Part shown: in pieces, positions 1 to 6,228 of the stretch | Layout: each line of letters opens with the position of its first letter | Position numbering within the stretch: the stretch's first letter is position 1 | Source: Thermoplasmata archaeon | GTDB taxonomy: Archaea; Thermoplasmatota; Thermoplasmata; Thermoplasmatales; Thermoplasmataceae | Length of the DNA: 12,278 nt | Assembly (NCBI GenBank): GCA_021792045.1 | Contig: JAJYVJ010000046.1 | Location: 1 to 12,278 of the forward strand | Direction of reading: 5' to 3' | The notes under the pieces: generated by a model | Seen by the model: only the letters and a program-made list of their open reading frames with translations | Databases searched by the model: none | Told to the model about the DNA's origin: nothing | Translations under genes and position numbers: made by a program

Positions 1-127
1 GGTTCGGAAACGAATGACTCGCAATATTTTCTGATATCGTCTTGTCGTTTGCGAGATCGGCAAACTCTTTGCAGTACTTAAGATCAAGTCGGTCGGTCAG
101 CATTATATCTTTGTCCCTGATAATCAC
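1..127 (-). CDS. GNAT-family N-acetyltransferase, N-terminal fragment (runs off the left edge)
   Basis: About 42 codons are visible on the minus strand. From the GTG at 127 the protein begins VIIRDKDIMLTDR and continues through FADLANDKTISENI to SHSFPN at the edge. This pattern (I-x-RG/D-K-x-I-x-L near the start, then LANDxxIxxN and SFP) is what I know from RimJ/RimL-type GNAT proteins, which transfer an acetyl group from acetyl-CoA to an amine. The acetyl-CoA site lies outside the window. An ATG at 103 is an alternative start, but the GTG keeps the first family strand, and a TAG lies two codons before it. An A/T-rich TTAATATG about 20-27 bases upstream would suit a leaderless transcript. The substrate cannot be told. 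Confidence 0.6.
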   Translation of the reverse strand, partial: MIIRDKDIMLTDRLDLKYCKEFADLANDKTISENIASHSFPN

Positions 128-477
128 TGGTGTCTATTTTTTCTATCATATTAACCTTTTATCAGTTTGCAAAACGGTAATCCAAATTTTTCCAATTTAC
201 TTGTCTTCAGAAATAATATACAGCCACCTCACCTGCATACAAATATTGCTTATTTTCCTTACTCTTTTTGATTTTGTAGTTTACGAAAAGAAACAAATTA
301 AATAATTCGGGTGATGTGTCTTAGTAATTATAAAAAGAATTTTGGATTGCCCAATTTGAAGATTTACCTGTAGAGGAAAAAAGATTTTCATTCCAGAATC
401 ATTTGCGATTGTAATTATCGGTGAAATGAATGATGTTAAAAATTTAGTTACGTAGGTGGGTCAAGCAGCAAGATAGA
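128..477. other. gene-free stretch between GNAT and TDO-like genes
   Basis: I see no convincing gene here. The plus-strand reading frame across 42-305 starts from TTG, covers the acetyltransferase start in antisense and has a composition typical of AT-rich noncoding DNA. A short plus-strand frame around 385-450 reads like IFIPESFAIVIIGEMNDV but has no start and is closed by a TAG; it may be a relic or chance. The leader of the minus-strand acetyltransferase gene occupies the left end. Confidence 0.5.
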
Positions 478-1164
478 TTACCGCCTTACTGGCTTAAAAT
501 CCAAGTAAAGGTTATTTATCGAATCCCAGATTTTGGGGAAAATATATTTTTGATACCTGTCAATAAGGAATCCAGTTGTACCGCCTTTAAGACCAACTGT
601 CCGGTCCCCTATTATTCCAAAAACGAGATAAAGATGTGCGATGGAAAATTCCTGAACCCGGTAATCATACCACATCATTGCGCTTATCAGGGATCTCATT
701 TCTGAATATTGTTCAGTTTCTCTATCCTGTGAGATAAGAGATTCAAGGGTTAATGAATTCAACTTAAGCAGGTTTTCAAAAGAAGACCAAAGATTTCTAC
801 CAAGTTTCTCGGATTCTCTGTATCTTGGGGAATCGGCAGTGCTTGCCCCCTCTCCGATTATTTTCCTAATTTTCAGAAAGTCTTTTGGCCACAGGTGTTT
901 TAATAGTTCTTGTGTCTTATTTGTCAGGCTTCCCCACAGATCAGAGGCGTGGTAAAACAAACCTACTCCCTCTATTATATTATTGGATTCAAGATTTTTT
1001 TTGATCCTTTTCAACATGAAGTTAATCCTGGTCCAGATGAATTCAGCCTCTTGCTGCACTCCTTGAAAATCAAGCTCTCCATAGCAAACGAGCTCGCCTT
1101 CTTTCTTCTGAAATGACAATATTTTGTCTGCATGGATATATTTTTCATATGAGGTTTCGGTCAT
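478..1164 (-). CDS. tryptophan 2,3-dioxygenase-like (haem dioxygenase superfamily) protein
   Basis: A 228-residue protein whose motifs follow tryptophan 2,3-dioxygenase (TDO), the haem enzyme that opens the indole ring of Trp to N-formylkynurenine. Visible matches in order: YEKYIHADKILSFQ (6-19; family Y-x-x-YL-x-x-D-x-LL-x-x-Q); QQEAEFIWTRI (37-47; family HQ-x-x-ElWfk-x-I); DFLKIRKIIGEGAS then RYRESEKLG (95-122; family F-x-x-fR-x-x-L-x-x-ASG then R-x-x-E-x-x-LG); and H177 followed nine residues later by IIG, then GLKGGTTGFL and FPKIWD near the C-terminus. H177 aligns with the proximal haem ligand. The distal-pocket His of TDO is Gln here, the SGFQS segment reads STADS, and the protein is about 50 residues shorter than bacterial TDO. 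Haem binding is therefore likely, but normal TDO activity is not assured. It could belong to a PrnB-like side branch. No kynurenine-pathway gene is adjacent. The ATG at 1164 follows a TATA-like box at leaderless spacing. Confidence 0.62.
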   Translation of the reverse strand: MTETSYEKYIHADKILSFQKKEGELVCYGELDFQGVQQEAEFIWTRINFMLKRIKKNLESNNIIEGVGLFYHASDLWGSLTNKTQELLKHLWPKDFLKIRKIIGEGASTADSPRYRESEKLGRNLWSSFENLLKLNSLTLESLISQDRETEQYSEMRSLISAMMWYDYRVQEFSIAHLYLVFGIIGDRTVGLKGGTTGFLIDRYQKYIFPKIWDSINNLYLDFKPVRR

Positions 1165-1184
1165 GTGTCACCAACACCTGAGAG

Positions 1185-1192
1185 ATATAAAT
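1185..1192 (-). promoter_or_regulatory. TATA-like box of the TDO-like gene
   Basis: On the minus strand ATTTATAT lies 21-28 bases before the ATG at 1164. Archaeal TATA boxes centre about 25 bases before the transcription start, so a leaderless transcript starting at or near the ATG is implied. Confidence 0.5.
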
Positions 1193-1493
1193 GTTTTTCT
1201 GGCTTTCAAATTATGAAACAATCTTGTTCAAAACTATGTAATCTCTGGGTTGGGCCTTCTCGGAGATATTGTGATTTATTTTCCGATAAATAATATCTTA
1301 AACACTCAAATCTGATAAAAGCGGCTACAACTTAAGATATTTCTCAAAATATAGCAGAATTTCCAGGAAGTTTAGATTGAGAAATTTAATGCGAATTTAA
1401 GTAATAATCAGAAAAGCCGCGTTCCGAGGAACAGATTTACGCCTAATCTATATGTTATGAGAAAAATTCAGACGATTGAAGAATTATCTCTTG
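1193..1493. other. intergenic stretch, no gene seen
   Basis: About 300 A/T-rich bases between the methyltransferase stop and the TDO-like promoter. A small inverted repeat, GTTCC-GA-GGAAC near 1421-1432, is the only structure I noticed. A 33-codon plus-strand frame from about 1457 runs antisense into the methyltransferase end and is probably chance. Confidence 0.4.
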
Positions 1494-2645
1494 CTATAGA
1501 TTCTTCAGGCGTTCTAATGCCAGATCCACATATTTTGGGGATAAATCTACCCCAATAAAGTGTCTATTAAGTTTCTTTGCAACTTTTGTGGTAGTACCTG
1601 AACCGTTAAAAGGGTCCACAACTATGTCCTTTTGAAATGAAAACAGCTTAATCACTCTTTCCGCTAATTTTTCAGGAAACATAGCCGGGTGATTATATTC
1701 TTTCATTGATCTTTCTGGTGCAATATTCCACTTTGCGTTTACCCACTCCTTGAATTCGCTATCCAATATATCTATATTTGAAGACTCTCCAGGGTGTTTA
1801 AGATCTCCTTTGGAGTAAACCTCGATATATTCCCAGGTATATTTCAGATAAGGGTTGCTAGGGCTCTTCCAGCTTCCCCATGCAGTATATTTTGCGTTAT
1901 AGTTGTTCTTCTCCCATAAAATTTCGTTTCTCCAGATCATCTTATTTTTCATGAAAAAATTCGAAATAATGTGATGAATTGGAATGAAGTCAGAATATAA
2001 TGGTTGTACATTTATTACAATTCTGCCTCCATACTTTGTTATCCGAATGCATTCGTTAAAAATTTTAAAGAGTTTATCAAAATACTGGTTCCAGTCTATA
2101 CCATCTTTGTGTTCACCATAATCCAAGCCAAAATTGTAAGGTGGAGACGTGAATATTAAATCAACGCAGTTATCAGGCAACTGCTTAAGCCATACTTCTG
2201 AATCACCAGACACAATTTGGTCCAATAACTCTATGGGAAGATTGTTATTCTTCTTTGAAAAATTGTTGTCAACCGCATAGAAATACATACCTCGATCCAT
2301 AATCTTCTGCTTTCTGTCTTTTATTTTTCTTTCTTTATTATAATCAACAAAATACCTCTTGCCTGACTTAATACCATAGCTTCCAATAGATTCAATTTTT
2401 TCTAAGACTTCCCTAAATGGGTTATCTGGCTTAACATTTAATTTCTTCTCAATCTCTGAAATCTGTTTACTGAATCTTTGTAAATCCAAGGTATTGACAT
2501 ATGCTTTTATTTTATCTCCTGAAAATTCCAAACTAAACTCTTCTTCAGGAAAAGCCTCATTGATTAGTGATATTCCTTTGAGTATCTTAGCCTTGGAATA
2601 CGAAGTTTCTATCTCGATAACTTTGTAATTTCTTTTAGAAATCAT
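1494..2645 (-). CDS. beta-class DNA methyltransferase (probably N4-cytosine) with extra N-terminal domain
   Basis: A 383-residue S-adenosylmethionine-dependent DNA amino-methyltransferase. The catalytic motif IV TSPPYNFG is at 166-173. A motif X-like stretch HPAMFPEKLAERVI (319-332) precedes motif I DPFNGSGTT (344-352), followed by FIGVDLSPKY (363-372). This motif order is the beta class. SPPY rather than DPPY at the active site favours N4-methylcytosine, though exceptions exist. The variable stretch from about 220 to 315 is the likely target-recognition region. Residues 1-130 are lysine-rich, precede the catalytic domain and match nothing I recognise, so this is larger than a minimal enzyme. 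No restriction endonuclease is adjacent: an IS5-type element sits on the upstream side and a TDO-like gene downstream. It is either an orphan methyltransferase or the remnant of a restriction-modification system. AGGA 5-8 bases before the ATG supports the start. Confidence 0.85.
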   Translation of the reverse strand: MISKRNYKVIEIETSYSKAKILKGISLINEAFPEEEFSLEFSGDKIKAYVNTLDLQRFSKQISEIEKKLNVKPDNPFREVLEKIESIGSYGIKSGKRYFVDYNKERKIKDRKQKIMDRGMYFYAVDNNFSKKNNNLPIELLDQIVSGDSEVWLKQLPDNCVDLIFTSPPYNFGLDYGEHKDGIDWNQYFDKLFKIFNECIRITKYGGRIVINVQPLYSDFIPIHHIISNFFMKNKMIWRNEILWEKNNYNAKYTAWGSWKSPSNPYLKYTWEYIEVYSKGDLKHPGESSNIDILDSEFKEWVNAKWNIAPERSMKEYNHPAMFPEKLAERVIKLFSFQKDIVVDPFNGSGTTTKVAKKLNRHFIGVDLSPKYVDLALERLKNL

Positions 2646-2662
2646 ATTTATCCTGTATGAAC

Positions 2663-2670
2663 TTGTATAA
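2663..2670 (-). promoter_or_regulatory. TATA-like box of the methyltransferase gene
   Basis: TTATACAA on the minus strand, 18-25 bases before the ATG at 2645. The IS5-type left end at 2691 lies about 20 bases further upstream, so the insertion stopped just short of this core promoter but may have removed any activator or BRE-flanking sequence. Confidence 0.35.
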
Positions 2671-2690
2671 GTTATCTGTTAAATAGATTA

Positions 2691-2706
2691 TTGAGGTTTT
2701 CTAAAA
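2691..2706 (+). repeat. IS5-type left terminal inverted repeat
   Basis: TTGAGGTTTTCTAAAA, matching the right end (3800-3816) with one gap. It also overlaps a local hairpin-forming repeat of the AGGTTTTC core. Confidence 0.75.
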
Positions 2707-2749
2707 ACTACCACCGAAAACCTTTTTCATGACCTCATGATCAATATAT

Positions 2750-3676
2750 ATGAATCTTTACCACGCTGGATTGTCTGAGCTCTACAAGGAGATTGAAACA
2801 CTTGGTGATCCTCTCACAGGTATATCAGATCGCATTGATTTCGAACGGATAAGGCCAATATTGTCAGATCTATTCACTAATGATACAGACAAGGGTGGAA
2901 GGCCAAATTATGATCCCATACTTATGGTGAAGATTCTATTATTGCAGCAATGGTACAACCTATCGGATCCCCAGGTGGAAAGGGAGATCAGGGATCGCAT
3001 CTCATTCATGAACTTCCTGGGATATCCCGAGAGGTTGCCGGATCGGAACACAATATGGTATTTCCGGGAGAGATTATCGAAAACAGGAAAGGATCGTCTC
3101 GTTTTCAACGAGATAAGAGACCAGATCATGGCGAAACGAATAAGGATAAAGAAGGGCAATATGCAAGATGCATCCTTCATAGAGGCAGATAAGGGAGAGT
3201 ATGGCAAACCCAGGGAGGAGGATGCAAAGACCCGCAGGTCTAAAGATGGATCATCGGCGACAAAGAATAATGAGAAACACTTCGGCTACAAGGCACATAC
3301 TCTTGTCAATGAGATCAAGATAATAGAAAAATTATCAGTAACGCCTGCAAATGTTCATGATTCACAGATCGATCTCAGTCTTCCCGGAATCATATGTTAC
3401 CGGGATAAGGGATATTTTGGATCTGAATGCAGGGGAATAAATGGTACAATGGATCGGTCGGTGAGAGGTCATCCACTTCCTGTTAAGAGCATACGCAGGA
3501 ATATCAGGATATCTAAGATCAGATCGGCGGTGGAACATCCATATGCATTCTTCAAGGGGATGTTCCGCTTTGGTCATGTAATGGTAACAACAGTTCAGAG
3601 AGTAAGGGTGTAGACCTATCTCACAGCAATATGCTACAATCTTGTAAGGGCAATATTCCTGGACAGAATATCGTGA
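2750..3676 (+). pseudogene. IS5-family DDE transposase with a late in-frame stop
   Basis: The open frame from ATG 2750 gives 287 residues and stops at TAG 3611-3613. Translation beyond the TAG continues in the same frame as TYLTAICYNLVRAIFLDRIS to TGA 3674-3676. That tail has the hydrophobic helical look of the normal C-terminus of this family. The catalytic triad is visible: D140 in MQDASFIEAD, D219 in YRDKGYFG and E262 in AVEHPYAFFK. The N-terminal domain with GGRPNYDPILMVKILLLQ (49-66) is the usual IS5-type DNA-binding part. The stop probably arose by one base change (for example AAG to TAG) and removes about 20 residues after the catalytic Glu. The truncated protein may be inactive, unless the stop is read through. 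A start directly after AATATAT suggests a weak leaderless promoter near the left end. Confidence 0.8.
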
Positions 3677-3799
3677 TCTATCGCAATTATTGGAAAATAG
3701 GAGAAGAAAACATAGAGAAACAAACAATGTTTCACCGCTATTTAAGTAAAATTGACTGAAGATAAGAGATATGTGAAAGAAATGAAGTTAAAGTGAAGG

Positions 3800-3816
3800 T
3801 TTTAGGAAAACCTCAA
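3800..3816 (-). repeat. IS5-type right terminal inverted repeat
   Basis: Read on the minus strand it is TTGAGGTTTTCCTAAAA, the partner of the left end. A seven-base stem AGGTTTT/AAAACCT with a three-base loop overlaps it. Confidence 0.75.
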
Positions 3817-3828
3817 GTGTCATTAAAA

Positions 3829-3945
3829 TTAGAGTATTAAAGATTTACGCCACCTAGTGCCTTGGGGGTTATCGCAAGATTCCTAGAATCTGTAGGTATT
3901 CTTTGTGTCTCTCTCGAACTGGAATTCGATCTCCTTACTGACCAT
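3829..3945 (-). pseudogene. decayed small conserved protein (KEIEFQFERDTKNTYRF type)
   Basis: On the minus strand an ATG at 3945 begins MVSKEIEFQFERDTKNTYRF, then TAG at 3885-3883, then ESCDNPQGTRWRKSL in the same frame up to TAA at 3829. The first 20 residues strongly resemble a short archaeal and bacterial protein family I remember as K-x-I-x-F-x-F-E-x-(D/E)TKNTxRFQE...VGTLYVxK. The stop sits where the family normally has Gln (CAG to TAG), and the GT..RK part looks like a shortened form of GTLYVRK. It is therefore probably a dead copy, ending 13 bases from the IS5-type right end. The family assignment is from memory and its function is unknown to me. Confidence 0.45.
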
Positions 3946-3995
3946 GAATAGTTATCTCGTATAGAGGTGATAATGCTTCTCTAAATCGTGGTAAC

Positions 3996-4026
3996 GAATA
4001 TTTATCGGAAAATCCTTAAAAGGATT
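3996..4026 (+). promoter_or_regulatory. TATA-like box followed by a perfect palindrome (candidate operator)
   Basis: GAATATTTAT (3996-4005) is followed at 4011-4026 by AATCCTT-AA-AAGGATT, a seven-base perfect inverted repeat. Its placement just downstream of a TATA-like box, near the expected transcription start, is what an archaeal repressor site looks like. It could also be a hairpin in the leader of the zinc-ribbon ORF. A small winged-helix gene lies 345 bases downstream, but no link is shown. Confidence 0.3.
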
Positions 4027-4041
4027 CGCCATGCAACCTAC

Positions 4042-4209
4042 ATGAAATTCCCCATATGTGACTCTGAGTTAACAACATCCCCAATTAAGAAATGGACCTT
4101 CAGCGGTTATGAAGTAAGGAGGTATCTGTTCAGCAGTTGCAACAGCAAATTCAATCTGTATAAAGGTCCTGAAGGGAAGAGTTTCACGACCCCATTAAGA
4201 GAGGGATAA
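4042..4209 (+). CDS. small zinc-ribbon-like protein with two cysteines replaced by Phe
   Basis: From ATG 4042 a 55-residue protein begins MKFPICDSEL and later has RRYLFSSCNSKFNLY. The layout is that of a two-knuckle zinc ribbon (CPxC...CxxC, then KFNLY), but the first Cys of each pair is Phe (residues 3 and 32). Each differs from Cys by one base (TTC against TGC). With only two cysteines left it should not bind zinc in the usual way, so it may be a decaying gene. A GTG at 3988 would add 18 residues. The same frame stays open after the TAA (KFWKEFWIYPFKSLGYPANL to about 4339), so a longer ancestral protein is possible. Function unknown. Confidence 0.4.
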   Translation: MKFPICDSELTTSPIKKWTFSGYEVRRYLFSSCNSKFNLYKGPEGKSFTTPLREG

Positions 4210-4370
4210 TGCTTGGCAGTTCAGAAATTCTGGAAGGAATTCTGGATTTACCCCTTTAAAAGCTTGGGTTATCCCGCTAATCTTCAGGAGTTCTCAAAGG
4301 GAAGATTCATTAGCCTTGCAAGATGTATGATCTGCAATTGAAAGTTGTGTCGAAATAAAATGAGGTCTTG

Positions 4371-4685
4371 ATGTCTCAAAGGAAGGAAAAGAGGGGGAAT
4401 ATAGACAATAATAAGGCAATAGGCATGATACTAGAGCATCTAATCAATCTTGAAGATGAAGGAAAAACCGGACAAACCATATACGGAATCAGAAATAAGG
4501 CATTCAGGAATTCTCAAAGGAATGAAAGGATAAAATATCTTGTCGGTATCCTGCTTAAAAAAGGTTACATTGAGTCATTTCAATCCGGAGAAGATAAAAC
4601 ATTATATGTGATCAATGAAAACGGGAAAAATTTCTACAGAGAGAGTGTAAGGAAAGTTATGGATCTTTTCAGGGAAGAAATCTAA
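4371..4685 (+). CDS. small winged-helix DNA-binding protein
   Basis: A 104-residue basic protein. Residues about 16-85 have the order of an archaeal winged helix: helix 1 AIGMILEHLINL, a turn with TIYGIRNKA, a recognition-like helix NSQRNERIKYLVGILLKKGYI, and a beta wing FQSGEDKTLYVINENGKNFY. A C-terminal helix (REsvRKVMDLF) could mediate dimerisation. I prefer ATG 4371 to the TTG three bases upstream because GAGGT (4362-4366) sits at ribosome-binding distance from it. A role as a transcription regulator follows from the fold only; its target is not evident. It is a single gene, convergent with the membrane-protein gene at 4707. Confidence 0.6.
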   Translation: MSQRKEKRGNIDNNKAIGMILEHLINLEDEGKTGQTIYGIRNKAFRNSQRNERIKYLVGILLKKGYIESFQSGEDKTLYVINENGKNFYRESVRKVMDLFREEI

Positions 4686-4706
4686 AAACTCTATAGGGTA
4701 AGGAAA

Positions 4707-5477
4707 TTAAGGAGTCAGCAGCGGTCTGCCACTTAATGGAGTTACCTTCTCCACAACGAATCCCGAATCATCATAGGAGGCAACGATTGTCCTTACTCCT
4801 TTCACTATTTCGGCATTAATTTGAAGCTTATTTGAATTATCTTTGTTTTGTGTCGTCAGTATAACAATAAGCGTTGCTCTTTTTACCTTTAACATTTTTG
4901 CAATAGCATTAGCTTCAATTTCGGTGTTCCCCAGTTCCAATTTTTCATGAATTGACTCCTTGTCTATTATTTTTGCAACTGCGACACGTTTCTTACCCTT
5001 AACAATTATGTCAAATTTTTTACGTATGTTAGAAGGGTCTTTTTTTATATTTGGATTTTCCACATATGTTCTGAAATCATCATCAAGATTCTCTATTATC
5101 GAAATAAGCTTATCATGCAGATTCTCCTCGGGATTCACAGAAAGTTCAAACCTGACTTTTACCCAAATGGGATAAAATTCTTTTATAAAATTCTCCAGCT
5201 TTCTGGATCCTTTGAAAGAACTATGTATGACGTATGGTGCCGTCAGCAATAAGGGGAGCCCGATGACAATCAGGACTACTGCAAATGCGTCCAGGACAAT
5301 TGGGCCGTAGTGTTTTCCCAAAATTACATCAGATACAACAAGTATTGCTGAAATAAGCACCCAGATGCTGGCAGTTATTGTCCAGAGGAGTACGAACCTA
5401 AACTTTTTCCTCATCCTGAAGATTTCATCAGCAGAACTCAACATACTTAGTACAGGTGGGGTTCTCCCATCAATCAT
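4707..5477 (-). CDS. membrane protein with two N-terminal helices and a cytoplasmic domain
   Basis: A 256-residue protein that I do not recognise by family. Basic residues (MRKKFR) precede a first membrane helix at about 27-50 and a second at about 60-84, giving a two-helix hairpin with both ends probably inside. Residues 95-256 form a soluble, charged domain. In it, a strand KKFDIIVKG (153-161), then RVAVAKII (164-171), then a helix LGNTEIEANAIAKML and a strand RATLIVILTT have the strand-helix rhythm of a PD-(D/E)XK nuclease fold. However, the expected E-x-K reads V-A-K, so if related it is catalytically degenerate. This is a structural guess. The gene is divergent from the NYN operon with 151 bases between starts, so the two may be regulated together. 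A TATA-like box stands 25-32 bases before the ATG. Confidence 0.65.
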   Translation of the reverse strand: MIDGRTPPVLSMLSSADEIFRMRKKFRFVLLWTITASIWVLISAILVVSDVILGKHYGPIVLDAFAVVLIVIGLPLLLTAPYVIHSSFKGSRKLENFIKEFYPIWVKVRFELSVNPEENLHDKLISIIENLDDDFRTYVENPNIKKDPSNIRKKFDIIVKGKKRVAVAKIIDKESIHEKLELGNTEIEANAIAKMLKVKRATLIVILTTQNKDNSNKLQINAEIVKGVRTIVASYDDSGFVVEKVTPLSGRPLLTP

Positions 5478-5501
5478 AACGCCCGGTTATCCAAAAGACA
5501 G

Positions 5502-5509
5502 TATATTAA
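5502..5509 (-). promoter_or_regulatory. TATA-like box of the membrane-protein gene
   Basis: TTAATATA on the minus strand, 25-32 bases before the ATG at 5477, at leaderless spacing. With the box at 5601-5608 it forms a divergent promoter pair about 90 bases apart. Confidence 0.45.
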
Positions 5510-5600
5510 CTATAGAGGAACTTTATTCCTCTAATAAGGTTAATGCAGTATTGCAATGGATACTAAAATTCTCGAGCGGGCTACAAAATGTCCATCTCAG

Positions 5601-5608
5601 TATTTATT
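5601..5608 (+). promoter_or_regulatory. TATA-like box of the NYN operon; decides the start codon
   Basis: TATTTATT lies 21-28 bases before the ATG at 5629. That spacing fits a leaderless start at 5629 better than the ATG at 5619, which is in another frame and opens only a 22-codon acidic peptide. Confidence 0.45.
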
Positions 5609-5628
5609 TCTCTCAATAATGCTACCCA

Positions 5629-6228
5629 ATGAAACCGAAAGCAATAATGAGGATGAGGAACAAGAGAAAGCTAAGCTCTCTGAATGAAACGAAGACATGG
5701 CCCATATTTCGTGTTGGTCTTTATGTAGATATGCCCAACCTTTACGCAGTTATGAAAAACAAGGGTTCAATTCCAAATCTCGATAGACTCATGGTTGTTT
5801 CCCAAAGTTTGGGGGACCTCATATTTGCCAAGTGCTATACAACCATGCACACAGATTACTACAACCACTCTATTATTGGGCTTGAGAGAATAGGCTTTAC
5901 GGTTATTCCAAGATTCGTTCCTAACACGGATTACGGTATAAAAAAAGATATTGATACCTTCCTCGTAGTCGATGCGGTTGTAGACCTGCTGGTCAACAAA
6001 CTTGACATCTTAATTATCGCTAGCAACGACTCGGATTTCTTACCGGTTATGAAGTTAGCTAGGAAAATCGGCAAGGTTTCGATAGCCATGGTCAGCAGTC
6101 ACGACGAAGCAAAGCTCCTTTCAGAGTCTGCAACGGTATACCTTGAGGGGATTTGGTGTAAACCTAAAGCTAACAATATTGAGAATAACGAGACGGAAAT
6201 TCAAAAAGTTGAGGAGGTAGTGCCATGA
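5629..6228 (+). CDS. NYN-domain (LabA/DUF88, PIN-like) putative ribonuclease
   Basis: A 199-residue protein with a NYN domain at about 27-175. The family's acidic metal-binding residues are visible: D34 in VGLYVDMPNLY, D107/D109 and D115 in KKDIDTFLVVDAV, and D134/D136 in IIASNDSDFLPVMKLARKIGK. This is the LabA/DUF88 pattern (DxxNly; K-x-D-x-x-L-x-x-D; SxDsDF). NYN proteins are PIN-like and, where tested, are often metal-dependent RNases; RNase activity here is inferred. The first 25 residues are strongly basic and may bind RNA. The C-terminal tail (from about 178) is polar and acidic. The stop TGA overlaps the ATG of the next gene (ATGA), so the two are translationally coupled. The membrane topology of the next product suggests this enzyme may act near the membrane. 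Confidence 0.78.
   Translation: MKPKAIMRMRNKRKLSSLNETKTWPIFRVGLYVDMPNLYAVMKNKGSIPNLDRLMVVSQSLGDLIFAKCYTTMHTDYYNHSIIGLERIGFTVIPRFVPNTDYGIKKDIDTFLVVDAVVDLLVNKLDILIIASNDSDFLPVMKLARKIGKVSIAMVSSHDEAKLLSESATVYLEGIWCKPKANNIENNETEIQKVEEVVP

Larger units (their letters stand above)
2691..3816 (+). mobile_element. IS5-family-like insertion sequence, about 1.1 kb
   Basis: Both ends carry the same inverted terminal repeat: TTGAGGTTTTCTAAAA at 2691-2706 and, on the opposite strand, TTGAGGTTTTCCTAAAA at 3816-3800, differing by one base insertion. Inside each end the repeat folds back on itself. AGGTTTTC (2694-2701) faces GAAAACCT (2716-2723), and AGGTTTT (3797-3803) faces AAAACCT (3807-3813). The single transposase gene fills most of the element. 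I could not find a convincing target duplication in the flanks (AAATAGATTA on the left, GTGTCATT on the right), so either flank may have changed since insertion. Confidence 0.8.

Noticed and set aside
42..305. Plus-strand 87-residue hydrophobic reading frame
   Set aside because: It starts from TTG, overlaps the better-supported acetyltransferase start in antisense, and has no ribosome-binding site or family likeness.
2908..3207. Frames opposite or beside the IS5-type transposase (also 2950-3192 and 3362-3727)
   Set aside because: They overlap the transposase catalytic domain in other frames and carry no recognisable motif.
5619..5687. 22-codon acidic frame from ATG 5619 ahead of the NYN gene
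   Set aside because: It is out of frame with the NYN domain and too close to the TATA-like box. It could be a shifted alternative N-terminus, but the 5629 start explains the promoter spacing better.
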